Shown here piece by piece: positions 14,041 through 26,889 of a stretch of DNA of 64,000 nt. Where the stretch lies: the NCBI GenBank assembly GCA_002105175.1, contig MCGE01000027.1:200001-264000 (forward strand), given 5' to 3'. A program made the translations under genes and the position numbers. The stretch comes from Absidia repens. Lineage: Eukaryota > Mucoromycota > Mucoromycetes > Mucorales > Cunninghamellaceae. The notes below the pieces were generated by a model. The model saw only the letters and a list, made by a program, of their open reading frames with translations. It was not told the origin of the DNA and did no database searches. Positions within the stretch are counted from its first letter, which is position 1. Each line of letters begins with the position of its first letter.

Positions 14041-17000
14041 TCAAACCGAAGCCACTATTTCGTTCGCCTTTTGCAATGCCTACAAAATTTTTGTGAGTGA
14101 CTTTTTCATTCATGCATCTTTTACTTATTTGGGGAGGGGAGAGGAGTTACCTCGATCATTTTTTTGCATTCTTGTCGTCTTTGCTGTGTAAAGTCTGATT
14201 CTTGCAAAAGATCATCCAGTACTTCTGCCTTGTACAGTTCCGACAAGAGTTCGCGTTGAAGTTCTTCCTTGGCACGACTGACAAGATTCAACATGATGGC
14301 CTTGGGTACCATGTCAATCATTGTTCGTTTGACAATGTTGAAATAAGACTGAATCAAAAGTTCTATGTTTGAGATAAAAAAAATAATACAAAGATATCAC
14401 GTCAGTGTTTTTTTAACATGATGCATATTATGTTGCCTTTCCCCACACTCTGGTCTTGCCTGACCGGCGTCCCGTCCCGTCCCCCTGCTCAGTTTGCATG
14501 TAAATATATTAAAAACATGTACTTACTGATGACTTCGGTTTCCATATGCTCCCGGTCAGATAATGCACCAGTGGCTTTCAAAGAGGCAGGGGGCTACGGA
14601 GTTGATCAAAATAATAATAAGGAAGAAAAGTGAGATCAAATCACGTTATCAGTAACTATCCAATCCCCTATTTCTTTCTAATTTACTTACTGTTTCAAAC
14701 ACTGCAGAGTCCATTAGCGCACTTCCTGATTTTTTTGTCTTTTTGTTTCCCGAGAAAAAACTACCAAAGAAAGAGCCACTATCTGAGCTAGTTGAATCCA
14801 AGCTTTGACGACTATTGCTCGCAGATAGAGAAGGTGAATGGTGCGCAGGAGCAGTCGCAGATGATCGACTCGAAGGTTTTCCATGGTCACCACCATTTGT
14901 TGTTGGACCGTTGGGCTGGGGCTTTGGGTGTAATCGTTCATTAACAATGTCTATAAGTTGATATCCATTCAAAAAGTCGGGATGTGCTGTGTTGATATAG
15001 CATGCTTCCATCCTATACTCAAAATAATAGATAAATGGAATACAAAAGAATGAGAACAATTCCATAATACAAGGTGAGGTAATGTTGTACTTACAATACC
15101 AGATCAGTCACTAGTTTTGTTGTTGGCATTAGTGCTTTCTTGAGAAAAGCAATGACGACGTGATAAAATTTGTCCTTCATTTCAGGGAATCTCTTGAAGA
15201 ACTATGCAGTAACAATGACAAAATAGTCAGCATGAGAGGAAGTGTTTTCGGCTTTTTTTTTTCTTACCTGCTTTGTCAAAAGTTGACCCAGAATTCGCAC
15301 AAGTTCATCATAGACCATATTGATACATTTGACACTGGGTTCCTCCAATCGCCTGATTTGCTTCTTGATGATCACTTCAAAAGCTGTTGTAGCCACAAAT
15401 AATGCTGGAGATGATCCAGAAGAGTTGTAAAGTATCGTCCGAATATCAGAGTCCTTGGTTTGTTCTAATGGGTCGATGCTTTTGACGCCGTTGGAATAGA
15501 GTTCGTGGAAAACAAAGCTGATACGTGCGCCGCCTGAAAGTTCAAAGCTGGAGAGGTCATTCGAATTGCCATCAATAATCGTACGAAATTCATTGCAGAA
15601 TTCAGTAATAATATTCAACACCAAATTTGCTTGACCACCTTTCCCCTCTTCCAATGGATCACCGAGTTGCAGAAGTTCATGTTCGTACTTTGTCAAAGCA
15701 GCCAGAATTTTCGATTTGATTTCGGGTAATGTGGTTCGGATATGATGCATCAAAATCTTAAAAAATGTATAAACAACACCGAATTGGTTAATATACACTG
15801 CTTTCCTAGAAACGTAACAGACAAAAAAAAAAGTACTTACCATATTCAATTTTCTTGCCAAGAAAGGGGTTCCGCAGTATTGCGCCTTGCTTTTATAAGA
15901 GGGATGGTTTTCAAAAAATTGGTGTTCAGCTTCCAATGCCTTGTTGATCTTCTTTTTGCTGTCAATATCACGTTGGCCACGATTCACCACCGGTACATAT
16001 CCTGCAATAAAAGACACGCAAAAAAAAAGAAGGAAACTGTCAGTTCTCACTTCATAAAAAATAAGCAAAGAAGCAGTTCACTTTATCCTTACCTAATCGC
16101 AATGGTATTACTCGGCCAGCCAGAATATCAATGACATCCGTTCCGTCATCCATTAAATCCACTTTTGTAAGCACTCCAATCGTACGCAATCCTTCAGGAT
16201 CCACTTCACGAGCCAGCTTCAAGCCATCAGAATTCGCCAGATCAGTATTGGCTGCCGTCACCGCCAAGATAATAGCATTGGGTTTTGTCATGTATTTGAG
16301 AAGCATTTCACGGATTTGTTTTTCAATGTCTTTTGGTTGATCACCCACAGGAACCTAGTAGAAAAGAAAGGGGAATGGGAAAATTCAAGAGGTCAGTCAA
16401 TCCAATTTTTTGCTTCCAAAGCTGTGTTTCGTTATACCTTTGTTAACCCTGGCAAGTCCACCATGGTCAGAGTAAGAACGTTGGGCGAGAAGATGCGTAA
16501 ATTGATGGGTTGAGGTGATATACCTAGTTTTATAATATATAACATATAAAAATGAGAAGGGGCAATGTTCAAAACGTGAGCTATTCCCGTCACCTACCCA
16601 AGTTTTTCCCCGTTTTCAGTTCAGTATCCCGGACAATTTCATCTCGAATTTCTTCGAACTTGTAGAACTTCTTTCCAGGCAAGTGTAAGAATTCGCCCCA
16701 CTCATCCATATTGTCGCCACCAGTAAGAGTGCTAGCAATATCGCTTTTGTTTTGGTGTTCGTCCTTTGGGGTATTTGTTTCCGTCACTTCTGAAGCTACA
16801 GCAGGACGATTGATGAGTTGTAACACCTACATAAAAATAAAAATAAAGTAAAAAGTAAGGTGAATAGTCCCAGAAAACATAACTTTTTCCCTTTTCATAC
16901 ATGATATTTTCCAGTAACCACTTCCGTTCACAAATACACATAATACTTACTAAAGGTCGACGAGTAACGATGCCGGAACCCCGGGGGAGAAAGTCCCTGC

Positions 17001-17292
17001 CCACAATGTTCTCCAACACCGATGACTTCCCACTAGACTGTGAGCCAATAGAAATAATCTGCGGGAGGTCGATAACGTTATGGACACCCACCGTCGAGAA
17101 TGCGTCTTGAAGTTTGTTGACTACCCAAAAAAAAAAAAAAAAAAAAAAAAAGTCTTGGGTCAGTATTACAAGACAGATACCCAGGTGTAATAAGAGCAAA
17201 AAGGGATGAAAAAGAAGGCGAAGAGATTCAGCGGTTCTCATTCATATTTTGAAGACGTATTTATTACCTGTTTTGATGAGATTTGTATCCAT
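14041..17292 (-). CDS. VPS1: Dynamin-related GTPase Vps1
   Basis: GTPase that severs membranes in vacuolar/endosomal sorting and peroxisome division. Twelve exons on the minus strand keep phase: 17268-17292, 16951-17120, 16598-16826, 16438-16523, 16093-16354, 15841-16001, 15268-15756, 15095-15201, 14691-15012, 14527-14593, 14151-14362 and 14041-14079, giving 722 residues (yeast Vps1 is 704). G1 is GSQSSGKS at 34-41, followed by [13 protein letters not shown] (G2), MVDLPGLTK (G3, about 162-170) and LTKVD (G4, about 230). The middle domain follows, then a Ser/Pro-rich insertion where dynamins carry the variable or PH region, then the GTPase effector domain ([31 protein letters not shown]). The ending [12 protein letters not shown] and the QRRQECKKM motif favour Vps1 over Dnm1. 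The start codon is in a 25-bp first exon, as expected from [16 protein letters not shown]. Confidence 0.94.
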
Positions 17293-17539
17293 ATAGACAA
17301 AGTGATGTTTGATATAAAAATAAAAATAAAAAGCGAAGAGAAAAAAAAAAAATGGACGGAAAAAAAGCCTATTTTTGTTGGCAAAAGAAGGGTCGGGCAT
17401 TTAATTATTTTTGCATATTGGGAAAAGCAAGACTTTATTGAAGCAAAATAAAAACCATCACAACTAAAGAAGACTGCAAAAGGCAAATATATAAATTAAA
17501 AGTCCAAGAGAATGCAAAAAAAAAAGAAAAAAAAAGTTC

Positions 17540-18465
17540 CTATTTCTTGATTGCCACCACACGGAGACGGACATACATGATGTGCCAAGACCCATCTTCC
17601 CGTTGATATCCAGGACGCAGCTGTTCGACAATTTCACGGACAGCCTCTTGACGTTCTTGTTCCGTTTTCAACGCTTCCAAAAAAGTGAATCCAAACGTTT
17701 CAATCCATCCAGCAATATCAGTATTGAGATGAGTAGGACGAGGCACCAGAGCAATATCCTTGACATCAAATCCGTTTTCTTCCAATAATTGCTTGTAATA
17801 TACATCGGAAGGGAAAAACCAAGGAGAATACGATTTGCCATCTAGACCACGCCGGTTCAACGCCTGTATTAATGCCGTGTGTACTTCGCCAACGTTCATG
17901 AAGCCACCAGCTTCGACCACCATCCGTCCGCCGGGTTTCAGGGCATCATGCATTCCTTTGATAACGGCAACTGGATCCTCCTTCATCCAATGTAACGCTA
18001 ACAACAAGATACCGATCATAGAAATTAGTATCAAAATATGTGTACTGTTTTGTTTTTTCCAGTGTTTCTGTTACCTGCACTTGAGAAAACTGCATCGAAG
18101 AGGGGTATTTGTTTGCTCGTCAGCCAAGAGGAGAGAGCTTGTCCATCAACCACGTAGTACTCTGTGTTCTTGTGCCGTTGGATACGAATCGCTTTGTTGA
18201 TCATATTTTCACTAGAATCGATACCAACTACATGTGCACACTGACCAGCCAAATCGTTTGTGAGTTCTCCGCTACCGCAGCCAAGGTCCAGGATGCGCTC
18301 ATGAGATTGCGCGTTCAACATGGCCAAGATGGTATTTCCAAGCTTAGGGACAAATGATGCGTGTGTGTTATAGTTTTCAGAATCCCATTGGTCTTCTTGA
18401 GTAGTGTTTTCTGTCATTGCGTTATAATGCTGAGGAAGAACTGAAAAAAAAGGGGAGGTGTCCAT
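17540..18465 (-). CDS. SAM-dependent methyltransferase, class I
   Basis: Two exons (18075-18465 and 17540-17997) encode up to 282 residues. The Rossmann motif I is ILDLGCGSGELTNDL, followed by the acidic loop VVGIDSSENMINKA and the post-I segment LFDAVFSSAALHWM. A later KPGGRMVVEAGG segment is typical of UbiE/trans-aconitate-type methyltransferases. The substrate cannot be told from sequence. The start is uncertain: the ATG at 18465 adds 16 residues over CTTTTTTTTCAG-like DNA, while the ATG at 18417 (MTENTTQ) gives a compact start and would leave about 266 residues. It follows VPS1 in the same orientation, 247 bp upstream of the VPS1 start. Confidence 0.85.
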
Positions 18466-21400
18466 TTATAAAAGCGTTTCAACTTTCAATCACCGCTTTA
18501 TGCGGGTTAACATATTTCCATTACTTATTTCTCATTGGCTATACCAATTTGACTCAATAAGATATAAATCTTGTCATGGAGCAACAACTAATAGTGCATT
18601 TTCATACGTAAATGTAAGACGGTTGATAATATAAATAATAGGAAGCACTGTATTCTGTTTATCACCTAATCAAGATACATAGAAGGAAACTCGTGTGTTT
18701 GAAGAGGAGATTATGCTTTTAATGGTAGTAAGCTCCGCAGGGACCTATTTCAGCATTTCACATCTACTCGGCCCACTCATCCATAAATATGCGGTCAAAT
18801 ATACATGTATAGGACAAGATGCCTGAAAAACGTAGAACCTGTTGATTTGTAATCAGGGAAGTTACAGCTCAAAGACATATGCTAAAAAGAAAAGAGGAAA
18901 TGTTTATGCTGGGAAACTAAATTCCTTCCAGTGCGCTTCAGTCATCCATCGCATTTATATGTTTTCTCATCTCTGCTTATTTTTTCATGCGTCCTCCACT
19001 GTTTTTTTTTTTTGTTTTCTTTTTTTCATGTAGTTCAGTGTACATACTGTAGATGGAGCATTGAGCACGATGGTTGGAAAAAATCACCTCATACGTAAAC
19101 TTTTTTTTTTTCACATGCATTGTACAATACTGTACAGTGTGGGTATAATCATTCGACGAGACAAGTTTTATTTATGAGAGACAATGTATGTAAAAGTAAA
19201 AAGACAATGCATGTTTTATTGAACAATACTTTATTAAATATAAACTGTGACAAAGATAACACCTATGATACACACTTAAATGTGAGGCGATGAGGGGATA
19301 TGCGGGTGAAAGAAGTGAATGTGGGATGGAAGTACGTATCCTGTTGTAGAATCAACGTAATATCAGGTTAAATTAATCCAAACAAAGTGGGTAAGCTATC
19401 TTACGATGAGTGACAAGCTATTCTACAATCAAGTGGGATGAATTAAATTTATATAGGCAGACTTGCTCCATCTTATCTACATAGGCATCAAGAAAAGAGA
19501 ACAACTATAACGCCAATATCGTACGAACAGAACCACCTTGTCAATAACTTTGTATAGTGTCGATTGTTGTAAAAAATAAAATAAAAATAAAAAAAATAGG
19601 CTTTCCTTTTTTGCATCTACAAACTAAACAATGTTTCAGAATCCGCCCAACTGATTTTTAATTACAACCAGGTTTTATTTTTTTGCGCTCTTTTTCTTTT
19701 TCTTTTTTCTTTCTTTCTTTAATTCTTCACAATGATGACCCCTATGAGGGTATGGTGGACTTAGATTAGTGCCAGGACTAGTTTAGAAGGGTTTTCAGCT
19801 CACGGATTACAAGATGCATGGGGAAACCCTTTCATTTTGGATTCAGGATTTGGAACAACCATTTTGTAGTCCCAATAAGCTTAGTTTAGTATTAGTCTGT
19901 CCATAGTTTGAATAAAATATGGCTCTTTACATACTGCAATGAAAATGACCCAATAGTCCCTCTCATGTGTTGTACTATAGATCCCTTTTTGACTACCATC
20001 ACTCTTTCTGAATAGTGTTGACCGTTGTTGTACTTCAAATAAACATGCTCCTTTTAGCCATTTCATATCTTATACAATATGTTAGATGCCTTTTCACAAC
20101 CGTTCCTTTAGATTAGTGTTGGGCTTTCTTCAAACCTTATATTAGTCTCGCTCATGCTAACTCCATTAGATCCCTTGTGACAATGAATCCTGTGAGCTTA
20201 GTTTCAGATGTATAATATTTCTTCAAATAAAATCTTTTTATCAACCATACTCTGACTCCAACGACTACTGATAGACGCTGATATTGTAACTTTTTTTTTT
20301 TTTTGGTTGTCACATCAAACACCTTCTTTCTAGCTCAACCCACTATGACTACTTTTTCCTTCTAGAACCTCATATATTGATTTTCAGTTTCTAAGTGACT
20401 TCATATGAAACGTGCTTCTTTTCCCTCTTTACCATTTGTGATAATTAACCTAAACCGTGACACCGGCGTATCTTCCGCAATAAAATATCATACTAGATTT
20501 GTGTATATCCAATTTTATTATTTTCATTGTGTATGGTATAGTACAAACGAACCATGAACACACTCAAACAAATGCCAGTTGGACTGCAAAAGGATGCATA
20601 CTGAAGCTAAAAATGGCGGAGGGGCCAATACCTTTCCATTTTTTTTTTTTTTTTTTTTTTGGTTTTTTTTTTTTTGCGTATATCCACCAAATGGTGAGCA
20701 TAATGTATGTAAGATCCTAAGGGATCGCGCATTAAAAAAGTGCAAACTGATAGAAAAATAACCGGAGATTGTATTTTAGTTCAAGAGAAAGGGGAGATGT
20801 TCCAGTTGAAAGGCACATAACAGCGCGCTGAGGAATAGTCCATAATTGGATAATTTCCAAGTTGTTGAGTTTCCTTTCTCTATGTTCCGATTGTCATTCA
20901 ACCGTTTTATAACGTGGTACGATTTGCAATATCATCCTCTCCATATATCCCGTACTATGCTGAACAAATTCATGCCAATGGCCCAGGGGCATGATGATGA
21001 GATAAATCAGACTTTTTAACACGTGGGTGACATGAATTGCAAAAAATAAACCTCTTGACTAGTAAAATCGTCATAAATACAACCATCTTGATAGACCATA
21101 GTATAATATAATCATTACTGGGAAATGATCATCAATGGTAAGTGAACTATTTATAGTCTTCCCTTCTCCCCCCAAGCCAAAAATTTTCATTTATCCATCG
21201 TTATATATCATTTTGGGATAAGAGCAAGTGGCACAATTTTTTTATATATGGCTGCCATAGCATATTGATTTTGTCACACATCTTTTGTTCCAGATCTTTC
21301 TCAAAATACAATTGGTTCCCAAGGATTATACTTTTTTTTTTTTAACCCAACCCTAGCCAGGAATGATCGGCCATAAAAAAAAAGAATCAATTTTTGGTAC

Positions 21401-21915
21401 TGAGCACCCGGGCCATACTCAGCTCATCAATAGGCAATAAAAAAAAGAATAGAAGATAGACTAACCAAAAGTATTTTTCTACAGCGTAGTATTGACACTG
21501 TTCAACATCAATTGTAGCGGCATCTTAAAAAACATGCATGTTTAATCTTGGGTACTCTCCCCCCTGATCCGACCTTTTTTTTTTTTTTTTTTTTTTTTTA
21601 CCCCATCAATGGTCGGTGTTTGCAGTGTTATATTATATTATTACTTTTATAATAGTTGGTGATTCAGATTGTCTGTGGGTCATATTTGATAAAAAATAAA
21701 AACAAAAAAAAAAAGCTTATTTACAACAATGGATATGGAATCCTGTCTTTATTAAAAAAAAAACAAAATAAAAATAAAAAGTGGATATGGATAAGAGAAG
21801 AAGGGCAAATATATACTATAAGAAATTCATACTGAGTCGAATAAAATAAAAAAAAAAACAAATAATCATAATAATCATGAGACAGTGGGCGGGTTTTAAA
21901 AATGAGCATGGGCGA
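18466..21915. other. Repeat-bearing intergenic region
   Basis: Holds family 1 copy C (about 19650-20470) with an inverted tail fragment before it at about 19185-19290. It also has long T runs near 20641-20662 and 21574-21599, and A/T-rich DNA elsewhere. Positions 20605-20640 resemble an inverted fragment of the SINE-like family (GGCGGAGG). No coding frame with recognisable content was found. Confidence 0.65.
19650..20470 (+). repeat. Dispersed repeat, family 1, copy C
   Basis: Core at about 19740-19930 (GTGCCAGGACTAGTTTAGAAG, GCATGGGGAAACCCTTTC). Four tail units follow, three of them opening CTTCAAATAAAC, TCTTCAAACC and CTTCAAATAAAA. The CACGTG head is not preserved in this copy. Confidence 0.78.
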
Positions 21916-22968
21916 TCATAAATGACAAAAGGGGTAGGATGAGGAAGAATAAGGCGATACTTTGCCTTTTCTTCTTCCTCCAATTGATCGACCACATGAA
22001 GGAATAGGAGAAGAGTTAGGGTTGCTGTTGTTTGTTCGCTGATGTCGATTGAGGGCATCTTGCCTAGCAAATGACTTGTTACAAAAATGGCAAGTATAGG
22101 GTTTAATCCCCAAATGTAATTTAGCATGTCGATTTCGGTCATGTTGGCGCGCGAAGGATTTAGGACATAATGGACAATCAAAAGGGCGCTCTGCAGTGTG
22201 TGTGCGTCGATGTGATTTTAAATTATAGGGGCGAGTGAATGTTTTTTCACAATCCGGATAATCGCAACGATAGGTACTTGCTGATTTATTGGATGATGGT
22301 GATGATGTTGATGTTTTTATAGTGCTAGATATTGATGCTCCTTCTTCACCTGCTGGTGACGATGATGATGATGATGATGATGATGATGATAATGATGTTT
22401 GATTTTTTGATCCATTTTTTTTGTACTGTTGACCCGCGGAGTTGAATGCCGGTGTTAGCTGTAAATTCAATAGATTGGGAGCATAGGGTAGTTCGTTGAT
22501 TCTTTTTTGTTTTTTCCCCATCATCTTCTTTTTTTTACGGCTGGTATCAATGGCTGTTAAAATACTTTGCTGATGAAGATGAGGATTTACTGCATTGATG
22601 ATATTTGTATTTTTCTGTGGAGGATAATGATATTGAAAGGAATCGATCTGATGCGATTTCACTGTCCGGGCTTCCAATAGAGGTGAGGGATTTTTGGGCT
22701 CGATAATACTGCTTGTAGGTGAAGGAAAGCATGCCGTGAGTGCCTGAGGAGTTAGATCAGAGGAGTAAGATAAAGTGGAATTGGTGGATAAAGGCGACAT
22801 TTCGACGGAAGCCGGGATTTGTGAGCTAGGTGATAACATGCCAGTGTAAACATCATTGTGCCTGGGTTGAAACTCCGTTAATTCAATTGATTTTTCATGC
22901 AGGTCAGAGTAAGAAGGTACGTTGATATTGTCAAGCAATAAAAAGAAGTAAGGATCAGTGCATTCCAT
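21916..22968 (-). CDS. CRZ1: C2H2 zinc-finger transcription factor, CRZ1-like
   Basis: Intronless, 350 residues. The N-terminal ~230 residues are Ser/Pro/Thr-rich with a basic patch ([12 protein letters not shown]). A serine run encoded by repeated TCA/TCG-type triplets lies at about residue 190-202. Two canonical fingers follow: [20 protein letters not shown] (from about 236) and [20 protein letters not shown] third begins [19 protein letters not shown]. This order and the [20 protein letters not shown] linker match Crz1, the calcineurin-activated factor that enters the nucleus on Ca2+ stress. The third finger lacks a His at the usual last position; a Cys lies about 17 residues later. I could not identify a clear calcineurin-docking motif by eye. 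A related CrzA/Prz1-type factor is the main alternative name. Confidence 0.82.
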   Translation of the reverse strand: MECTDPYFFLLLDNINVPSYSDLHEKSIELTEFQPRHNDVYTGMLSPSSQIPASVEMSPLSTNSTLSYSSDLTPQALTACFPSPTSSIIEPKNPSPLLEARTVKSHQIDSFQYHYPPQKNTNIINAVNPHLHQQSILTAIDTSRKKKKMMGKKQKRINELPYAPNLLNLQLTPAFNSAGQQYKKNGSKNQTSLSSSSSSSSSSSPAGEEGASISSTIKTSTSSPSSNKSASTYRCDYPDCEKTFTRPYNLKSHRRTHTAERPFDCPLCPKSFARQHDRNRHAKLHLGIKPYTCHFCNKSFARQDALNRHQRTNNSNPNSSPIPSCGRSIGGRRKGKVSPYSSSSYPFCHL

Positions 22969-24484
22969 GATGATAATAAATTAGCGAGTATGTGTGAAAG
23001 AAAGAGACAAGAAAAAAAAAAGCCAAAAAAAAACCGAAAACTAAGAAATGTTCCTCCAAGGTATCACAAGCTGGAACCATCACTCTTATCCGAATCCCTG
23101 TTCATAGGCAATTACACACATGACACGATCTTTTTTTTTTTTTGTTACACATTCTCGTCTCCTGTTTATACCAATCTGTTTCAATGATGCTCGCGCGATT
23201 TAAAGCCTAACTTCCTCCTTAATCCTTTCATTCACCTGCAAAAATATGGCCCATCCTCCATTACTCGTTTTAAATATTATATTTTTTTTTTAATATCACA
23301 AAATAACAGATTTCCTTTTCTGTCAACCTAATCATTGATAACCTTCAATGGTAGTTCTTTCCTTGAAAAAATTGGAGAGGGGGGTCGGTCCCTAAAGTTT
23401 TTTTTTTTAATTTTTATATTGCCTACCAATATGGTGGGCCTTACCGTCGTTATGAAGAACAATATGTTTGCCTAATTTAGGGCATTAATATATTTGCTTC
23501 AAAGATGTCTATATGGCCTATGCATGATTGATCAGATATGATAACGGGAGTAATATTTCAATGGTCAAGTTATTTCCTCCTCCACAGCATTTATATATTA
23601 CTACGCTCCATTTTATTAGAAGATGTATTTTTTGGGGGCACCCTTTACTCCTTACATACATATGTATACTTCTCCAGTCTTCCTACATTTTTTTTTCTAC
23701 GTCTCCTATAATATATACCGAGCACATCATACGAATATATAGAAAAAGTTCAACTATCATCAATAATTTTTTGATCTGCACCCCCCAATTTCAAACCAAA
23801 ATGGGTTGGATTCGGCTGTCAGGTACAGTAAACTCTAATAATTCCTTTGTTCCGACGTTTCGGTGTTGCACATATGTTTTATCCCCGACAGAGACAGTTC
23901 AGCTTGTATATGGTAGATCAAACAAAATGATTTTATTTCATAAAAAAAAAGAGGGGCAAGGGAATGATCATACTACGCAGAGATAATGTAATTCGTGATG
24001 GGTAAAATAATGTGGTGATATAAATATACTCATAAAAATAAGCTAAGCACCTCCGACCATGTTTCCATGCCATCAGTCATGGCATATCCTATAAGCCGTG
24101 AAGTATGAATCCAAACCAGGCAAAAAAAGAAGATGAGTCTTTTCCGGCCTTTTCCAACCATTCTATTTTTCTGTCACCTTGGTCACGTATTCGTTTGTTT
24201 TGTGTGTCATCATCCATGACCGTAAACGATTTGGCATGTACATCATCTAGTCAAATCATTTGTAAAAATATAGGAATGAGGACGACTATAAGTTTGTGAC
24301 ATAAAAAACAAGGTTCAATATCTGATGGGTCTGATAACAGTGGTTGCTGGTTAAAAAAAGAGGATAGGTTTTATTAAAGCTGAAACATAGTCTGGGAAAA
24401 GTAACAGCAATTTAAAAGAGGGAATGTAAAAAGGGATCATAGTATATAACAAACCAGACGCATGATAGAGAAACTAATGGTAAA

Positions 24485-24680
24485 AAGACAAGACATTTTA
24501 TTCAAACGTAGATATAAACTAAGATAAAGGTTCATAACTCTATTTTAATCTAATGGTGGTCCGAAATCTCGAATCCAAAATGAAAGGGTTCCTCCCTGAT
24601 GTTTGTATTGCATTTTTCAGAATGCCCTAATTCAAGTTCTAACACTAATCCTATATCATCAAAGCCCCATTAGCTTACCA
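24485..24680 (-). repeat. Dispersed repeat, family 1, diverged subfamily fragment
   Basis: Reverse complement shows GGATTAGTGTTAGAACTTG, a decayed GGAACCCTTTCATTTTGGAT core and TTTGAATAAAATGTCTTG. Closest to the fragments at 10745-10990 and 26890-27115. Confidence 0.7.
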
Positions 24681-25249
24681 ATGAGAAAAGAAGGGAAAAA
24701 GGATGGAGAAAAAGGATGGAGAAAGAGGAGGGGAGAGAAAAAAAAATTAGATGTATGGGGGTCGGAGTGTAAATGGTCATCCTTTTTTCTTCAACACACA
24801 ACTGTCGCTGAACTTACTCCCACATTTCAAAAGAAAAAAAAAACGACTGACAACCAGAAAATCGGAGATTGTACGAAGCTCCATGGGAGCGCTAGAGCGT
24901 TTGTTTGAGATATGTGGCTATGTCGACCACTTTTACACATGTTTTTTTGCCTATACCTACGCACTAATATACCCCATTCGACAATACAAATACTGTAAGC
25001 TTATGAAAAAGACTAATGGTAAAAAGATAATACACGGTTTATTCATATGTAAATATTGTCTGATGATAGTAAAATAACACATATCAAAATGTGAGGCAAT
25101 TATAGGTGACTGTGGATGAGTGAATGCCGAATGTGTAAGGTGGACAGATATCTTGTTCTACAATAAAGTAACTTCGGATAAGCTAATACAATCAATGTGA
25201 GTATGTATCGTGAAAAAAAAAGATAGCTTTCCAACCAAAATCTTTAAAA

Positions 25250-26300
25250 GATTCCACAGAAAATTCTTCAAATCCCGCCCACGTGAAGATTTATTTACTC
25301 CCCAATTTTTTTTTGCGCTCTTTCATTACTTCTTCTTCATAATTATTGCCCCTAAGGGTTATGTTGGGCTTAGATTAGTGTCAGGACTAGTTTAGAAGGG
25401 TTTTCAGCTCAGGGATTACAACATGCATGGGGAAGCCCTTTCATTTTGGATTCAGGATTTGGGACCACCATTAGTTGGACTTTTTGGAGCTTCCATTAGC
25501 TTAGTTTAGTCTTAGTTTGTCATAGCTTGCGTCTACTTTTGAATAAAATATGTCTCTTTTTACGTACTTGAATGAAAAATGTCCCATTAGTCTTTCTCAT
25601 GTTTTGTACAATAGATCCCTTCTTACCATCGTTACATGTAGATTGCTGTTGATCGTTGTTGTGCTTTAGTAGTATCAGGTGTCCTTTTTGTCTTTCTCAT
25701 GTCATGTAATTGTATTAGCTTCTGTTTTACAACTGATTTCTTATATCAATTTTCTACAAAAAACAATAAAGATCTCTTATATCAGTGTTGACTTTTCTTT
25801 AAATCTCACATTAGTCTCCTTCATGCTATCTTCAGTAGATCCTTCCCTTGTTACAATGAATCCCTCTCCTTTAGTTTTAATGTCTACCAATATGCATCAA
25901 TAAAACATGTCTTTTTATTAACCATCCTCTGACTTATCGCATAATAGACAATATCGCTATTGTAACAGTTTTATGGGTGTCCTACCAAGCACTTGCTTTC
26001 TGATTCACACACTATTACAGCTTTCAATAATCTCTCCCACTGTCCCCCCCCCTTGTGCCTTAGAACGTGGGTGGAAGTCTGAGGAAATATATCCATATGT
26101 CTGCTCGACCAGTAAATAAATATAGGTTGTACTGTCTGTGTAGCGGCCATTATAGAGCATTTTGCATGCGTCATCGAACTTGCCTCTAGCTGCTTCTCCT
26201 CCCCTCCCCAATGAGTTACAGTGATGGGTTGACAGTTCTGGTTCACTTCATATCAAATGTGGTCATATTCCAGTTCTACCATTTACATCAATTTAACTAC
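25250..26300 (+). repeat. Dispersed repeat, family 1, copy E (near full length)
   Basis: Head with AAATCCCGCCCACGTGAAG (CACGTG at 25280-25285), core at about 25360-25550, and tail units with ATGAAAAATGTCCCATTAGTC, GTCTTTCTCATGTCATGTA and CATCAATAAAACATG. Sequence to about 26290 matches the 3' part of copy A (TGCTCGACCAGT, AGTTCTACCATTTAC). This is one of the two most complete copies. Confidence 0.82.
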
Positions 26301-26337
26301 TTTTACTCGATTACATTATTCATTCGTTGTTTTTGTC

Positions 26338-26560
26338 TTAATAATAAACGCTCTGGCGCTCCGCTGGAGCTTTTGGAAATCTTTCGATTTACTAGGTGTC
26401 ACAGTTTTTTATTAAAGTGTGGGTTTCGATGGGATAGGATTAAAGCCTCCGCCCTTTCGCACATTGGGGGGCAGCCCCTTGGGGCCCGACCGTCGTGCTC
26501 AGCGCATCAGCAATGGGATTTTTATGTGTGCTAAAAAAAAAAAAAAAAAAAAAAAAAAAA
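26338..26560 (+). repeat. SINE-like GC-rich repeat, family 2, copy 1 with A tail
   Basis: Runs from AATAAACGCTCTGGCGCTCC through GGATTAAAGCCTCCGCCC and GCAGCCCCTTGGGGCCCGAC to GTGTGCT followed by about 30 A bases. A minus-strand match lies at 55930-56150. An A-rich 3' end without coding sequence is the hallmark of retroposed short elements. Confidence 0.7.
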
Positions 26561-26569
26561 CTGGGAAGG

Positions 26570-26665
26570 GATTAGAGCCTCCGCCATTTCGCACTGTGGT
26601 GGGCAGCCCCTTGGGGCCCAACCGCCGTGCTCAGCGCGTCGTCAATGGGTTTTTTGTGTGCTGAA
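26570..26665 (+). repeat. SINE-like family 2, copy 2 (3' half, tandem)
   Basis: Repeats the 3' half of the preceding copy (GGATTAGAGCCTCCGCC, GCAGCCCCTTGGGGCCCAAC, GCTCAGCGCGTC, GTGTGCTGAAATAA), in the same orientation, just after the A tail. Confidence 0.7.
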
Positions 26666-26889
26666 ATAATAGCTTACTTGAAATGCGTCGGAGAGATTAG
26701 AGTTTGATTATGTAGTGGTTGCAACTGCCTTTCCACTGGAAGATAAAACGAATTATGCTATATGGTAATTATGGCGATTGCCCGTTTATTTGCAGTCCCT
26801 GATTTTTTGACATAAAAAAAAAAAAGCTGGATGATTCAGGCTCCGCAATTTGCTTTCTATTTTTTTTCTTTCTTTTTTATTTTTTTCTT

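Noticed and set aside
23528..23986. Open frame of about 150 codons
   Set aside because: Residue composition is random-looking and rich in Ile/Phe/Ser from A/T-rich DNA. No domain, no splice pattern and no family resemblance.
26419..26664. Open frame rich in Pro/Gly/Arg
   Set aside because: It is created by the tandem SINE-like copies and an A run coding for lysines; not a gene.
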